From assembly GCA_041395625.1 (NCBI GenBank), contig JAWLAE010000003.1, positions 62,001 to 126,000 on the forward strand: a stretch of 64,000 nucleotides of DNA, in the 5' to 3' direction. Of this stretch, positions 7,836 through 17,600 are shown piece after piece. A model generated the notes under the pieces. It did no database searches and had not been told where the DNA came from. It saw only the letters and a list, made by a program, of their open reading frames with translations. Numbering within the stretch: position 1 is the first letter of the stretch; every line of letters starts with the position of its first letter. This DNA is from CADEED01 sp041395625 (GTDB lineage Bacteria > Pseudomonadota > Gammaproteobacteria > Steroidobacterales > Steroidobacteraceae). The position numbers and the translations under genes were made by a program.

Positions 7836-9963
7836 GACCACCTCGTCCTGGCGTTTTGGGTAAGCCTGTATGTTGGGTACGAAACGGCTGTGCTGCTGTC
7901 CGCTTGCCGCGCACCGGCTGGCCCGTGCCCGTGCCGGCCGGTTGCCACGCGGGAATAAGCTGATGCTTGCCACTGCCAATCAGGTCGGCACGACCCATCC
8001 TGCGCAGCGCCTCCCGCAGCTCGGGCCAGTTGTTAGCATCGTGGTAGCGCAGGAACGCCTTGTGCAGCCGCCGCACCTTGAGGCCCTTGGGAATCCTGAC
8101 TTCCTCACTCGTGCGTGTCACTCGACGCAGCGGATTCTTGTGCGAGTGGTACATGGCGGTAGCAGTGGCCATCGGCGCCGGCAGGAAAGCCTGTACCTGA
8201 TCGGCACGAAAACCATTCTGCTTGAGCCACAATGCCAACTCCAGCATGTCCTCGTCCGTCGTTCCGGGGTGCGCGGCGATGAAGTACGGGATCAGGTACT
8301 GCTCCTTGCCCGCCTCCTTCGAGTAGCGCTCGAACAGTTCCTTGAAACGATAATAGGTGCCGACTCCCGGCTTCATCATTTTCGACAACGGGCCCTCGCT
8401 GATCGCCTCCGGAGCGATCTTGAGATAGCCGCCAACGTGATGCTGCGCGAGCTCCTTCACGTACTCCGGGCTCTCGCTCGCCAAATCGTAACGGACGCCC
8501 GATGCGATCAGCACTTTCTTGATGCCTGGCAGTGCACGCGCTTTGCGATACAACTCGATCAGCGGTGCGTGGTTGGTTTCGAGATTGGGGCAGATCCCCG
8601 GGAATACGCACGACGGCCGACGACAGGCGGATTCGATCTCCCGACTCTTGCACGCGAGTCGATACATGTTCGCCGTCGGGCCGCCGAGATCCGAGATGAC
8701 GCCCGTGAAACCCGGCACGTTGTCCCGGACCTGCTCGATCTCGCGCAAGATCGAATCCTCCGAGCGATTCTGGATGATGCGTCCCTCATGCTCGGTAATC
8801 GAACAGAAGGTGCAACCCCCGAAGCAGCCGCGCTGGATGGCGATCGAGAAGCGGATCATCTTGTACGCCGGAACACTCGCATCCCCATACACGGGATGTG
8901 GCTTGCGCTGGTATGGCAACTCATACACCCAGTCCATTTCGGCAGTCGTCAGCGGAATCGGCGGCGGATTGAGCCACACGTCGACATCACCGTGACGCTG
9001 CACCAACGCGCGCGCGTTGCCAGGATTCGCTTCGAGATGCAGGATGCGCGACGCGTGCGCATACAGAACCGCGTCTGTCGCCACCTGCTCGTAGGACGGC
9101 AAGCGAATCACGCTCCGATCGCGATCGGCATTCTTGACACGCCGAACGAACTTGACCACACGTTCATCACCCAAGGTCGACGCTGCACGCTCGGGCGTCG
9201 CAGCAGGTTCCATTGCGTACGGATCGATCGGCGGATTGAGCGGCCCTGGTGTATCGAGATGGGTCGAATCGATCTCGATCCAATCGGATAGCAACTTGCT
9301 GCGCGTGAATACGGTGCCGCGCAGATCCGTGATGTCGCGGATGGATTCGCCTGCGGCCAGGCGGTGTGCGATATCGACGATCTGTCGCTCCGCGTTGCCG
9401 TACACTAACAAGTCCGCCTTGGCATCGAGCAGAGCCGAACGTCGTACTTTCTCGGACCAGTAGTCGAAATGTGCGATGCGCCGCAGGCTGCCTTCGATTC
9501 CGCCAATGACAATAGCCGCATCGCGAAAGGCTTCGCGGGCTCGCTGGGCGTACACGATCAGCGCGCGGTCCGGCCGTGAGCCGCCTTCGCCGCCGGGCGT
9601 GTAGGCGTCATCACTGCGTACCCGTCGTTCCGAGGTGTAGCGATTTACCATTGAATCCATGTTCCCGGCCGTGATGCCGAAGAACAGATTGGGCTTCCCC
9701 AGCGCGCTGAATGCCTCGGCATTGCGCCAGTTGGGCTGTGCAATGATTCCGACGCGAAAGCCCTGCGCTTCCAGCACGCGCCCGATGATCGCCATGCCAA
9801 AGCTCGGATGATCGACATACGCATCGCCCGTGACGATGATGATGTCGCAGGAATCCCAGCCCAGCGCGTCCATCTCCGCGCGCGACATTGGCAGGAACGG
9901 CGCCGTGCCGAAGCGCGCAGCCCAGTACTTGCGATGCGAACGAATGTCGTTGGCGGATTCCAC
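7825..9963 (-). CDS. YgiQ-family radical SAM protein
   Basis: Radical S-adenosylmethionine enzyme of the UPF0313/YgiQ family, with an N-terminal B12-binding-like region and a central radical SAM barrel. The substrate of the family is not established as far as I know. The 712-aa protein has the 4Fe-4S motif CxxxCxxC at residues 380, 384 and 387 (GCFGGCTFC), the N-terminal GWDSCDIIIVTGDAYVDHP and the C-terminal HPGTTDEDM, all typical. Length is normal for the family. It begins with GTG three bases after the S9 peptidase stop and overlaps transaldolase at its end. Confidence 0.93.
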   Translation of the reverse strand: MESANDIRSHRKYWAARFGTAPFLPMSRAEMDALGWDSCDIIIVTGDAYVDHPSFGMAIIGRVLEAQGFRVGIIAQPNWRNAEAFSALGKPNLFFGITAGNMDSMVNRYTSERRVRSDDAYTPGGEGGSRPDRALIVYAQRAREAFRDAAIVIGGIEGSLRRIAHFDYWSEKVRRSALLDAKADLLVYGNAERQIVDIAHRLAAGESIRDITDLRGTVFTRSKLLSDWIEIDSTHLDTPGPLNPPIDPYAMEPAATPERAASTLGDERVVKFVRRVKNADRDRSVIRLPSYEQVATDAVLYAHASRILHLEANPGNARALVQRHGDVDVWLNPPPIPLTTAEMDWVYELPYQRKPHPVYGDASVPAYKMIRFSIAIQRGCFGGCTFCSITEHEGRIIQNRSEDSILREIEQVRDNVPGFTGVISDLGGPTANMYRLACKSREIESACRRPSCVFPGICPNLETNHAPLIELYRKARALPGIKKVLIASGVRYDLASESPEYVKELAQHHVGGYLKIAPEAISEGPLSKMMKPGVGTYYRFKELFERYSKEAGKEQYLIPYFIAAHPGTTDEDMLELALWLKQNGFRADQVQAFLPAPMATATAMYHSHKNPLRRVTRTSEEVRIPKGLKVRRLHKAFLRYHDANNWPELREALRRMGRADLIGSGKHQLIPAWQPAGTGTGQPVRGKRTAAQPFRTQHTGLPKTPGRGGHGR

Positions 9964-9966
9964 TGA

Positions 9967-12015
9967 CTACTTACCGCCGGCGAGCGCAGCTTCCAGCCCC
10001 GGGACATAGCCGGCGCCATCCAGCACCTGCAGACTCGCGCCCTCGAAGTCATCGCCAACCGACTCGTATCGTCCGCCGAGGCACTGCGAGAGAAATCCCT
10101 CGGAGATCGCGTAGAAGGACGTCCGATTCTGCGGGCGCGCGAATCCATGGCCCTCGTCCGGATACAGCACATAGGTCACGGGTAGCTGTTTGGCCTTCAT
10201 CGCCGCCGCAATCTGATCGGCTTCCGCCTTCTTGACACGCGGGTCGTTCGCGCCTTGCGCGATCAGCAGTGGCCGCCTGATCGAATTCACGCGCGTCAAT
10301 GGTGATCGTTCCGCCAACAACTTCTTGCCTTCCTCTGTGCGCGGGTCGCCAACGCGCGTCGCGAACTCCTCGAAGAACGACTTCCAGTAAGGCGGAATGG
10401 TGGCGAGTAGCGTGTTGAGATTGGAAGGACCGACAATATCGACGCCACAAGCGAATCTATCCGGCGTAAATGTCAGTCCGACCAGTGTCGAGTAGCCCCC
10501 GTAGGAACCACCGTAGATCGCCACCTTGTCAGGCTGCGCGATCTTCTGCTTGATCGCCCACTCGACAGCATCGATCAGATCGTCATGCATCTTGCCGGCC
10601 CATTCGCGATTGCTCGCATTGATGAACCCCTTGCCGAACCCGGTGCTGCCACGAAAATTGACGGAGAGCACGGCGTAGCCGCGATTCGCCAGCCATTGAT
10701 GCTCGGGATCGAAACCGTAGGTATCGCGTGCCCAGGGACCACCGTGAACGTTCAGCACCATCGGCACGGGCGCATCGGGCCGGCCATCACCGTTCTTGTC
10801 TGAGCCCGGCGGCAATGACAGGTAAGACACGAGCGTCAGGCCGTCACGCGACTTGATCTCGAGCGCTTGCATCGGCACCAGCGGCGCGCCGGCGAGCCGC
10901 GGGCGCATCTCGAACAACTTGTCGATCTTTCTCGCCTTGCGGTCATACAGGTAGCTCACCGCAGGCGCCTGCGGCTCGTCCGTGACCACGATCCATCGAT
11001 CGTCTGCCAGCGTCCGACTGCCGATGTCGAAGGTCTCGCCGAGCTTGGTCGTCAGAAACGCGATATCGTCCTTGACGGCATCGCCCAATGGCGTGATCTC
11101 AGGCTTGAGATATTCGATACCATAGGCCTGCGGTTGGTAAGTCTTCGGCGCCAGCCATACGCGACCGATGTCTGCCCGCTCACTGGCAGCGATCTCCTGC
11201 TGTTTGCCGCTGGCGAGGTCGATCCGCAGCAGCGCAGCCTTGTCCCGCCCCACGGACGAAAGCATCAAGGCGCTGGTGCCATCGCCTTCGATCGTCAACA
11301 GATTGGTCGTCAGCGAATCCTCGCGGCCATAACTGATGAGCGGTTCCCAGCCCTCGTCCGTGCGGCGCAGAATCTCGTTAGTGTCGGCGCCGGTTTTGAG
11401 CGCCAGACGCGGCACGAGATCACTGTCCGCCTCGTAGCCTGCGAATTCCTGTTCATTGCGCTCGATCAGCTTGCGCTCGCCCGTCGCGATGTCGATCTCA
11501 TACAAATCGTGCCACTCAGGGGCTCGATCGTTTAGACCAACCAACACAGTCCCAGGTCGTTTCCAGGACAGGCCGACGACCTGTGCGGTGACGCCGGGGT
11601 ACGGTGTCAGGTCCCGCTGCTGGCCCGTGGTGACGTCGACCGCATACAGGTGCCAGTTCTCATCGCCGCCTTCGTCCTGAATGAACAGCACGTGCCGATT
11701 GGTATACGCCCAGAAGTGCTGGCGAATACCGCGCTTCGTGTCGTTGGTGATCGGCTTGGCGTTGGCGATATCACCGAGCGGCGCGACGAACACGTTGAGC
11801 ACACCATCGCGCGGGGCGATGAAGGAATTGTACTTGCCGTCAGGCGACAAGCGCGCCTGCGCCTTGTCGGGATTGCCGAACAGCGCGGCTCGTGCGATCA
11901 GCCGCGTTTCCAGGGTGTTTGCGCCACCCGCCGCGACGGCCGCCCAGGCAGGCATGGACCAAAAGGGAAACGACATGAGCCCGGCGACCGCTGCCGGTGC
12001 AATAAACTTGTGCAT
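9967..12015 (-). CDS. S9-family (prolyl oligopeptidase-like) peptidase, exported
   Basis: Alpha/beta-hydrolase peptidase with an N-terminal beta-propeller, probably periplasmic. Start at 12015 (MHKFIAPAAV) has an AAGGAT ribosome site and gives a clear signal peptide ending near PAWAAVA. The 682-aa protein shows propeller repeats over residues 30-370. The catalytic domain carries the nucleophile S504 in GGSYGGYS, D591 in GANDPRV and H623 in DEGHGF, plus the oxyanion motif NVHGGPW. Dipeptidyl/acylaminoacyl-peptidase S9C is the best family. A frame open 19 codons further upstream is not supported because it would bury the signal peptide. Confidence 0.92.
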   Translation of the reverse strand: MHKFIAPAAVAGLMSFPFWSMPAWAAVAAGGANTLETRLIARAALFGNPDKAQARLSPDGKYNSFIAPRDGVLNVFVAPLGDIANAKPITNDTKRGIRQHFWAYTNRHVLFIQDEGGDENWHLYAVDVTTGQQRDLTPYPGVTAQVVGLSWKRPGTVLVGLNDRAPEWHDLYEIDIATGERKLIERNEQEFAGYEADSDLVPRLALKTGADTNEILRRTDEGWEPLISYGREDSLTTNLLTIEGDGTSALMLSSVGRDKAALLRIDLASGKQQEIAASERADIGRVWLAPKTYQPQAYGIEYLKPEITPLGDAVKDDIAFLTTKLGETFDIGSRTLADDRWIVVTDEPQAPAVSYLYDRKARKIDKLFEMRPRLAGAPLVPMQALEIKSRDGLTLVSYLSLPPGSDKNGDGRPDAPVPMVLNVHGGPWARDTYGFDPEHQWLANRGYAVLSVNFRGSTGFGKGFINASNREWAGKMHDDLIDAVEWAIKQKIAQPDKVAIYGGSYGGYSTLVGLTFTPDRFACGVDIVGPSNLNTLLATIPPYWKSFFEEFATRVGDPRTEEGKKLLAERSPLTRVNSIRRPLLIAQGANDPRVKKAEADQIAAAMKAKQLPVTYVLYPDEGHGFARPQNRTSFYAISEGFLSQCLGGRYESVGDDFEGASLQVLDGAGYVPGLEAALAGGK

Positions 12016-12123
12016 CTGATTGATCCTTCGCGGCAATTGGAGCGCCTGTCCGATACGCCAGGCTTTGACCACATTATACGCGCGAAAGTTGCCCGCATCG
12101 GCCTGCGAACGTTCAGCCTACTC

Positions 12124-12924
12124 CTACACGCCGTCGATCCAAAACCGCGCGCCACAGCCCTGATCGCGGCGCTCGACGCTGCGACAAGCGAGTAGTGTGC
12201 CTGGCGCGCCACCCACCGCATCATTGTCGATACATTGGCGAATCTCGATCAGATACGGCCGACCACGCTTCGCTGGATCGGCGCTGCGCACATTGCGACA
12301 ATGAAAAGTGAGCGTGTCGCCCAGACTGGGCTGGCGGGCATTCGCCGCCGCGCGCAGTTGTTCGCCCGTGATTTGCCGCTCGGTGCTGGCGAGTATCGTG
12401 CTGCCGATCGTATCGTTCAAGCCACGGGCCAGATCGATGGAGACACGAAAGTACTGCGCGGCATCGAGACCCGAGCACTTTCCGTGCTTGCGCCACTCAT
12501 GCGTATGCAGACCACTCGCCGTGCCCGGCATCCACTGATCCAACTCCGCGCGCAGCGCGCGCGACAAGGTGAGCTTGGGTCCGGGGCAATCGCGTGGATA
12601 GGCCCCGGGCCGGCGATTCTCGGGCCACAGGCCATGGACAACGAGAGGCCGCCGGGAGTTGTCAGCGGCAGTGAGTCGCTGGCAGTCCGGCTTGCGGGCA
12701 TTGCCGTCCTCACAGAACGCCGGATGCAATGTGTACGCCATGAGATAGAAGTCGAACGACTTGTCAGCCTGTATAGCGGCGGCGGGCGCCTCCGTCCCGC
12801 GATTCGTTTGCCACTGATAAACGAGCGCCGACAACGCCGCGGCCACCATTGCAGCGATCGACGTGCCGCGCCGCCGTCGGCGCTTCTTGTCAGTGGCAGA
12901 CCAGCTATTTTTCCGGGTTACCAT
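12124..12924 (-). CDS. Ribonuclease T2-family protein with N-terminal membrane anchor
   Basis: Endoribonuclease of the T2 family, acting outside the cytoplasm and cutting RNA via 2',3'-cyclic phosphates. Both active-site segments are intact: VHGLWPE (H97 from the chosen start) and THEWRKHGKC (H142, E143, H147). Several cysteines could form disulfides. The N-terminus is unusual: a run of lysines and five arginines followed by one hydrophobic helix (about residues 20-38) and no obvious cleavage site, suggesting a signal anchor. The ATG at 12924 has a GAG-containing site; a GTG at 12933 is an alternative. It overlaps the end of the MHS transporter gene by 20 bp. Confidence 0.88.
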   Translation of the reverse strand: MVTRKNSWSATDKKRRRRRGTSIAAMVAAALSALVYQWQTNRGTEAPAAAIQADKSFDFYLMAYTLHPAFCEDGNARKPDCQRLTAADNSRRPLVVHGLWPENRRPGAYPRDCPGPKLTLSRALRAELDQWMPGTASGLHTHEWRKHGKCSGLDAAQYFRVSIDLARGLNDTIGSTILASTERQITGEQLRAAANARQPSLGDTLTFHCRNVRSADPAKRGRPYLIEIRQCIDNDAVGGAPGTLLACRSVERRDQGCGARFWIDGV

Positions 12925-14548
12925 GCGTCTCACGCAGGAACAGCCCGCCGATGATCACCGTCAGCACGGCAACCACGATTGGATACCACAATCCATAGTA
13001 GATATTGCCCGTCGCCGCAACGATGGCGAACGAGGTAACCGGCAGAAAACCGCCGAACCAACCATTGCCGATATGGTACGGCAACGACATCGAGGTATAG
13101 CGGATGCGAGCCGGGAACAGTTCTACCAACCAGGCCGCGATCGGTCCGTACACCATGGTGACGTACAGCACGAGTATCGTGCAGATCAGGATCACCATCG
13201 CGTAGTTCACATGGTTCATGTCGGCCTTCTCAGGATAGCCGGCATCAGCCAGGGCCCCCAGCACTGCCGCGCTGAAGCTGTCGTTGCGTGCCTTGAACGC
13301 GGCATTGTCCAGTCCGAGACCGACGAACGACTCGATGTTGAGCGGTGCATCGCCCGCGCCGATCCGCACGAAAGCGACCGTGCCCGGCGCCGCGGGTTGG
13401 TTGCTGTATGGCACACCCCGCTTCGCCAATAGCGTCTTGATGACATCGCAGGAATTGCGGAACGCCTTGCGGCCCACCGGATCGAATTGAAAACTGCAGT
13501 CCTCCGGATCGGCCACGACAGTGACAGGTGCCGTGGCGACAGCGCGCTCGAAGGCAGGGTTCGCGTAGTGCGTGAGCGCCTGGAACAACGGAAAGTAGGT
13601 GAGCGCGGCGAGTGCGCAACCTGTGAGGATGATCTTCTTCCGCCCGATTCGATCCGACAGCGCGCCGAAGAACACGAAGGCTGGCGTACCGATCACGAGC
13701 GCTGCTGCGATCATGATGTTGGCCGCCTTGGCCTCGACCTGCAGGATCTTCTCGAGAAAGAACAGGGCATAGAACTGACCGGCGTACCACACCACCGCCT
13801 GGCCCGCAGTCGCACCGAACAAGGCCAGCAGTACGATCTTGAGATTACCCCAGCGGCCGAACGCTTCGGTCAGCGGCGCCTTCGACAGCTTGCCTTCGTT
13901 CCGGATCTCTTCGAACACCGGCGATTCCTGCAATTGCAGCCGGATATACACTGACAGCGCGAGCAGCAGGATCGACAACAGGAACGGGATGCGCCAACCC
14001 CACGCGTCGAAGGCCGCCTCGCTCATCGACACGCGGCAGGTGAGAATGACGGCGAGCGACAGGAACAGCCCCATCGTCGCGGTCGTCTGGATCCAGCTCG
14101 TATACAAACCCCGCCGACCCGGGGGCGCGTGCTCAGCGACATAGGTAGCCGCCCCACCGTACTCGCCACCCAGCGCGAGCCCCTGCAGCAGACGCAGCAT
14201 GATCAGAATGACGGGCGCTGCGACACCGATGGTCGCGTAATTGGGCAGTAGCCCGACGAGCGCCGTCGAGACGCCCATGATCACAATCGTGACGAGGAAC
14301 GTATATTTGCGACCGACGAGATCCCCAAGGCGGCCGAACACTAGCGCGCCGAATGGCCGCACAAAGAAGCCTGCGGCGAAGGCCAGCAGCGCGAAGATGA
14401 AGCCGGTGGTTTCGTTGACACCCGAGAAGAACTGTCGCGAGATCACGGCCGACAGAGCACCGTACAGATAGAAGTCGTACCACTCGAACACCGTGCCGAG
14501 CGAGGATGCAAGAATCACCCGCCGATGCTGTTTGTCGATACCGCTCAT
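12905..14548 (-). CDS. MFS transporter, metabolite:H+ symporter (MHS) type
   Basis: Twelve-helix major-facilitator transporter of the MHS subfamily (shikimate/proline/alpha-ketoglutarate-like); substrate unknown. In the 547-aa protein the family marks are GTVFEWYDFYLYG near the N-terminus, RPFGALVFGRLGDLVGRK at the first signature loop, QGLALGGEYGGAA, and a second GRKK loop (SDRIGRKK). A soluble insert of about 100 residues, with two cysteines, separates the last helices from the rest (roughly residues 345-445) and makes it longer than typical MHS proteins. Start at 14548 has an AGGACA site; upstream codons in frame look non-coding. Confidence 0.9.
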   Translation of the reverse strand: MSGIDKQHRRVILASSLGTVFEWYDFYLYGALSAVISRQFFSGVNETTGFIFALLAFAAGFFVRPFGALVFGRLGDLVGRKYTFLVTIVIMGVSTALVGLLPNYATIGVAAPVILIMLRLLQGLALGGEYGGAATYVAEHAPPGRRGLYTSWIQTTATMGLFLSLAVILTCRVSMSEAAFDAWGWRIPFLLSILLLALSVYIRLQLQESPVFEEIRNEGKLSKAPLTEAFGRWGNLKIVLLALFGATAGQAVVWYAGQFYALFFLEKILQVEAKAANIMIAAALVIGTPAFVFFGALSDRIGRKKIILTGCALAALTYFPLFQALTHYANPAFERAVATAPVTVVADPEDCSFQFDPVGRKAFRNSCDVIKTLLAKRGVPYSNQPAAPGTVAFVRIGAGDAPLNIESFVGLGLDNAAFKARNDSFSAAVLGALADAGYPEKADMNHVNYAMVILICTILVLYVTMVYGPIAAWLVELFPARIRYTSMSLPYHIGNGWFGGFLPVTSFAIVAATGNIYYGLWYPIVVAVLTVIIGGLFLRETHGNPEK

Positions 14549-14595
14549 ATTGTCCTGCACGACGAGACCTCGCACCGCATCCCCCCAAGGCCCGC

Positions 14596-14601
14596 TACAA
14601 T
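14596..14601 (+). promoter_or_regulatory. Candidate -10 element for the double uvrA gene
   Basis: TACAAT (5 of 6 matches) lies 43 bases before the uvrA ATG in the 96-bp divergent gap. No convincing -35 is visible, and I found no LexA-type CTGT-N8-ACAG box in the gap. Confidence 0.3.
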
Positions 14602-14644
14602 ACCCGATTGCGTTCGGCCCGCCCGACCCCACCATCAGAGCCAC

Positions 14645-17600
14645 ATGCCCAAACGTCCGCCCGCCAGCGAGACGATCGTCGTTCGCGGCGCTCGCCAGAA
14701 CAACCTGAAGAACCTCGATCTCGAAATTCCGCTCGGGGAGCTCGTGGTCGTTACCGGCGTGTCCGGCTCCGGCAAATCATCATTGGTCTTCGATACGCTG
14801 TACGCAGAAGGTCAGCGCCGCTACGTCGAGACGTTCTCGCCCTATGCGCGCCAGTTCCTCGACCGGATGGACAAGCCCGCGGTCGATCGTATCGAGGGCA
14901 TACCGCCTGCCATCGCCATCGACCAGACCAATCCGGTGCGCACGTCCCGCTCGACGGTTGGCACGATGACCGAGCTCAACGACCATCTCAAACTGCTGTT
15001 CGCGCGGGCAGGCGCACTGTTTTGCCGCGGCTGTGGCGCGCCCGTGCGCCGCGACGATTCCGACAGCATCTATGCGGACATCATGCGCCGGGCCGCGGCC
15101 GCTAACGACCCGCGCGTCCATGTCTGCTTTCCGGTGCCGGTGCCGAAGAACTTCAAAGCCACGGAGATCCGCAAGCTCCTCGAAGCGCAGGGCTACACGC
15201 GTATCCATGCGGTCGACAAGAAGACACTCGAGGTCGTGCAGGATCGCCTGCGACTCGGCAATGCCGAGCGCGGTCGCGTGGTCGAATCGCTGGAGGCGGC
15301 ACTGCGTGTCGGCCGAGGCCGCGTCCATGTCCACGTCGTCGACGCACCGGCCACCGCCGGCGAGCAGCCACCGCACGTACTCGATACGTGGCGCTATTCC
15401 AGCGATCTGCACTGCGCTCAGTGCGATATTGCCTATCGCGAACCGTCGCCGAGCGCGTTCTCGTTCAATTCGCCGCTCGGCGCGTGCGAAACCTGCCGCG
15501 GTTTCGGCCGCACGATCGGTATCGACTACGGTCTCGTCATCCCAGATGAGAACAAGACGCTCGCGGGCGGCGCGATCCGCCCCTGGCAAACCAACGCCTA
15601 CAAGGAATGCCAGGACGATCTGCTCAGCTTTGCTAACAAGCGCGATATCCGCGTGGATACGCCCTGGAACCAGCTCACTGCGGCTGAGCGCAAGTGGGTG
15701 CTGGAGGGCGAAGGGCCCTGGAACAAGAAGGTGTGGTACGGCGCGAAGCGCTTTTTCGACTGGCTCGAAACAAAAGCGTACAAGATGCACGTGCGCGTGC
15801 TGTTGTCGCGCTATCGCGCCTATACACTTTGTACCGCCTGCGACGGCGCCCGGCTGAAGCCGGAGTCTTTGCTTTGGCGGGTGGGCTCGCGTGAGCTGGC
15901 GGACGCAGCCCTGGGCGCGCGGCAGCGCCATCGCCCCACTGGATCAACCTACTCCGATGCGACCCTCACGAAACTCCCGGGCCTGTCGATCCATGATCTG
16001 ATGCTGCTGCCGATCGAACGCTGCCGGCGCTTCTTCGACGCCTTGCAGTTGCCGAAACCGCTGGATGAAGCAGCCGATCTGCTGTTGGGCGAGATTCGCG
16101 GAAGATTCGGCTTCCTCGCCGATGTGGGCCTCGGTTATCTCACGCTCGATCGCCAGTCGCGCACCCTCTCAGGTGGCGAGGTCCAGCGGATCAACCTGAC
16201 GACCGCACTCGGCACCTCGCTGGTCAATACACTGTTCGTACTCGACGAGCCGTCGATCGGGCTGCATCCACGGGATATGTTGCGGGTGATCGAAGTGATG
16301 CACAGGCTGCGCGACGCCGGCAATTCGCTGGTCGTTGTCGAACATGATCCGCAGATCATGCTGCAGGCGGACCGCATACTCGATCTCGGCCCCGGCGCCG
16401 GTGAGCACGGTGGTGAGATCGTGGCATATGGCGCACCCGACGATATCTGTGCTAACGAGCGCTCGCTCACTGGCCAGTATCTGAGTGGCCGCAAACAGAT
16501 CCCAGTCGCCGAGCCGTCTGCCAAGCCGCGCGACGACGAGAAACGCGCCACCATGATCCCGGCGCTGCGTCACCTCGAACTCAAGGGCGTGCGCGAGCAC
16601 AATCTCAAGGACGTCACCGTACGCTTTCCGCTCAAGCGACTGGTCTGCGTGACCGGCGTCTCGGGATCCGGCAAGTCCACTCTCGTCGAGGACGTCCTGC
16701 ACCCGGCGCTGCTCAAGGCCACCGGCAAGCCTACCGAGGCACCGGGCGAGTTCGACCAGTTGGTCGGCGCCGAACTCATCGACGACGTCGTCATGGTCGA
16801 CCAGAGGCCGATCGGCCGCACGACGCGCTCGAACCCCGCCAGCTATGTAGGCGCCTTCGATGCGGTGCGCGAATTGTACGCCGCGGAACCGGCGGCGCGG
16901 GCGCGCAGCTACACCGCTGGCACGTTCAGCTTCAATTCGGGCACCGGACGTTGCACCGCCTGCAATGGCAACGGCTTCGAACACGTCGAGATGCAGTTTC
17001 TGTCGGACGTCTATCTGCGTTGCGGCGAGTGCGACGGCCGCCGCTATCGCGCCGAAACGCTGGAGATCAAGCGCGAAGGTTCCAACGGCCGGCGAGCCAG
17101 CATTGCCGACGCGCTCGACATGACCGTGACGGAGGCTCTCGAATTCTTCCAGGATGTGCGCGCCGTGACGCTGCGCCTGCAGCCGCTCGCTGATGTGGGC
17201 CTCGAGTACGTGAAGCTCGGCCAGCCCGTGCCAACGCTGTCCGGTGGCGAGGCGCAGCGGTTGAAGCTCGCCGGTCATCTGGCAACCGCCGCAGCCGACG
17301 ACAAGCCCTCGCTGCGCGGCAAGTTGTTCCTGTTCGACGAACCGACTACCGGACTGCACTTCGAGGACGTCGCCAAACTACTGCGTGCGTTTCGCAAGCT
17401 ACAGAAGGCCGGCCATTCGCTGCTGGTGATCGAACACAATCTGGACGTAATCCGTGCGGCCGACTGGATCATCGATCTGGGCCCCGAGGGCGGCGACGCC
17501 GGTGGCACCGTGGTCTGCGAGGGCACGCCGCAGCAGGTGCGCGACCAGGCGGGCTCGCACACTGGCCGAGCACTGATCGAGTACGAGCAGGCGTTGCGTA

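Noticed and set aside
7870..9291. Long open frame on the plus strand opposite the YgiQ gene
   Set aside because: It is the antisense shadow of a strongly conserved gene; long shadows are common in high-GC DNA.
14549..14644. LexA operator in front of uvrA
   Set aside because: I looked for CTGT-N8-ACAG in the gap and found none.
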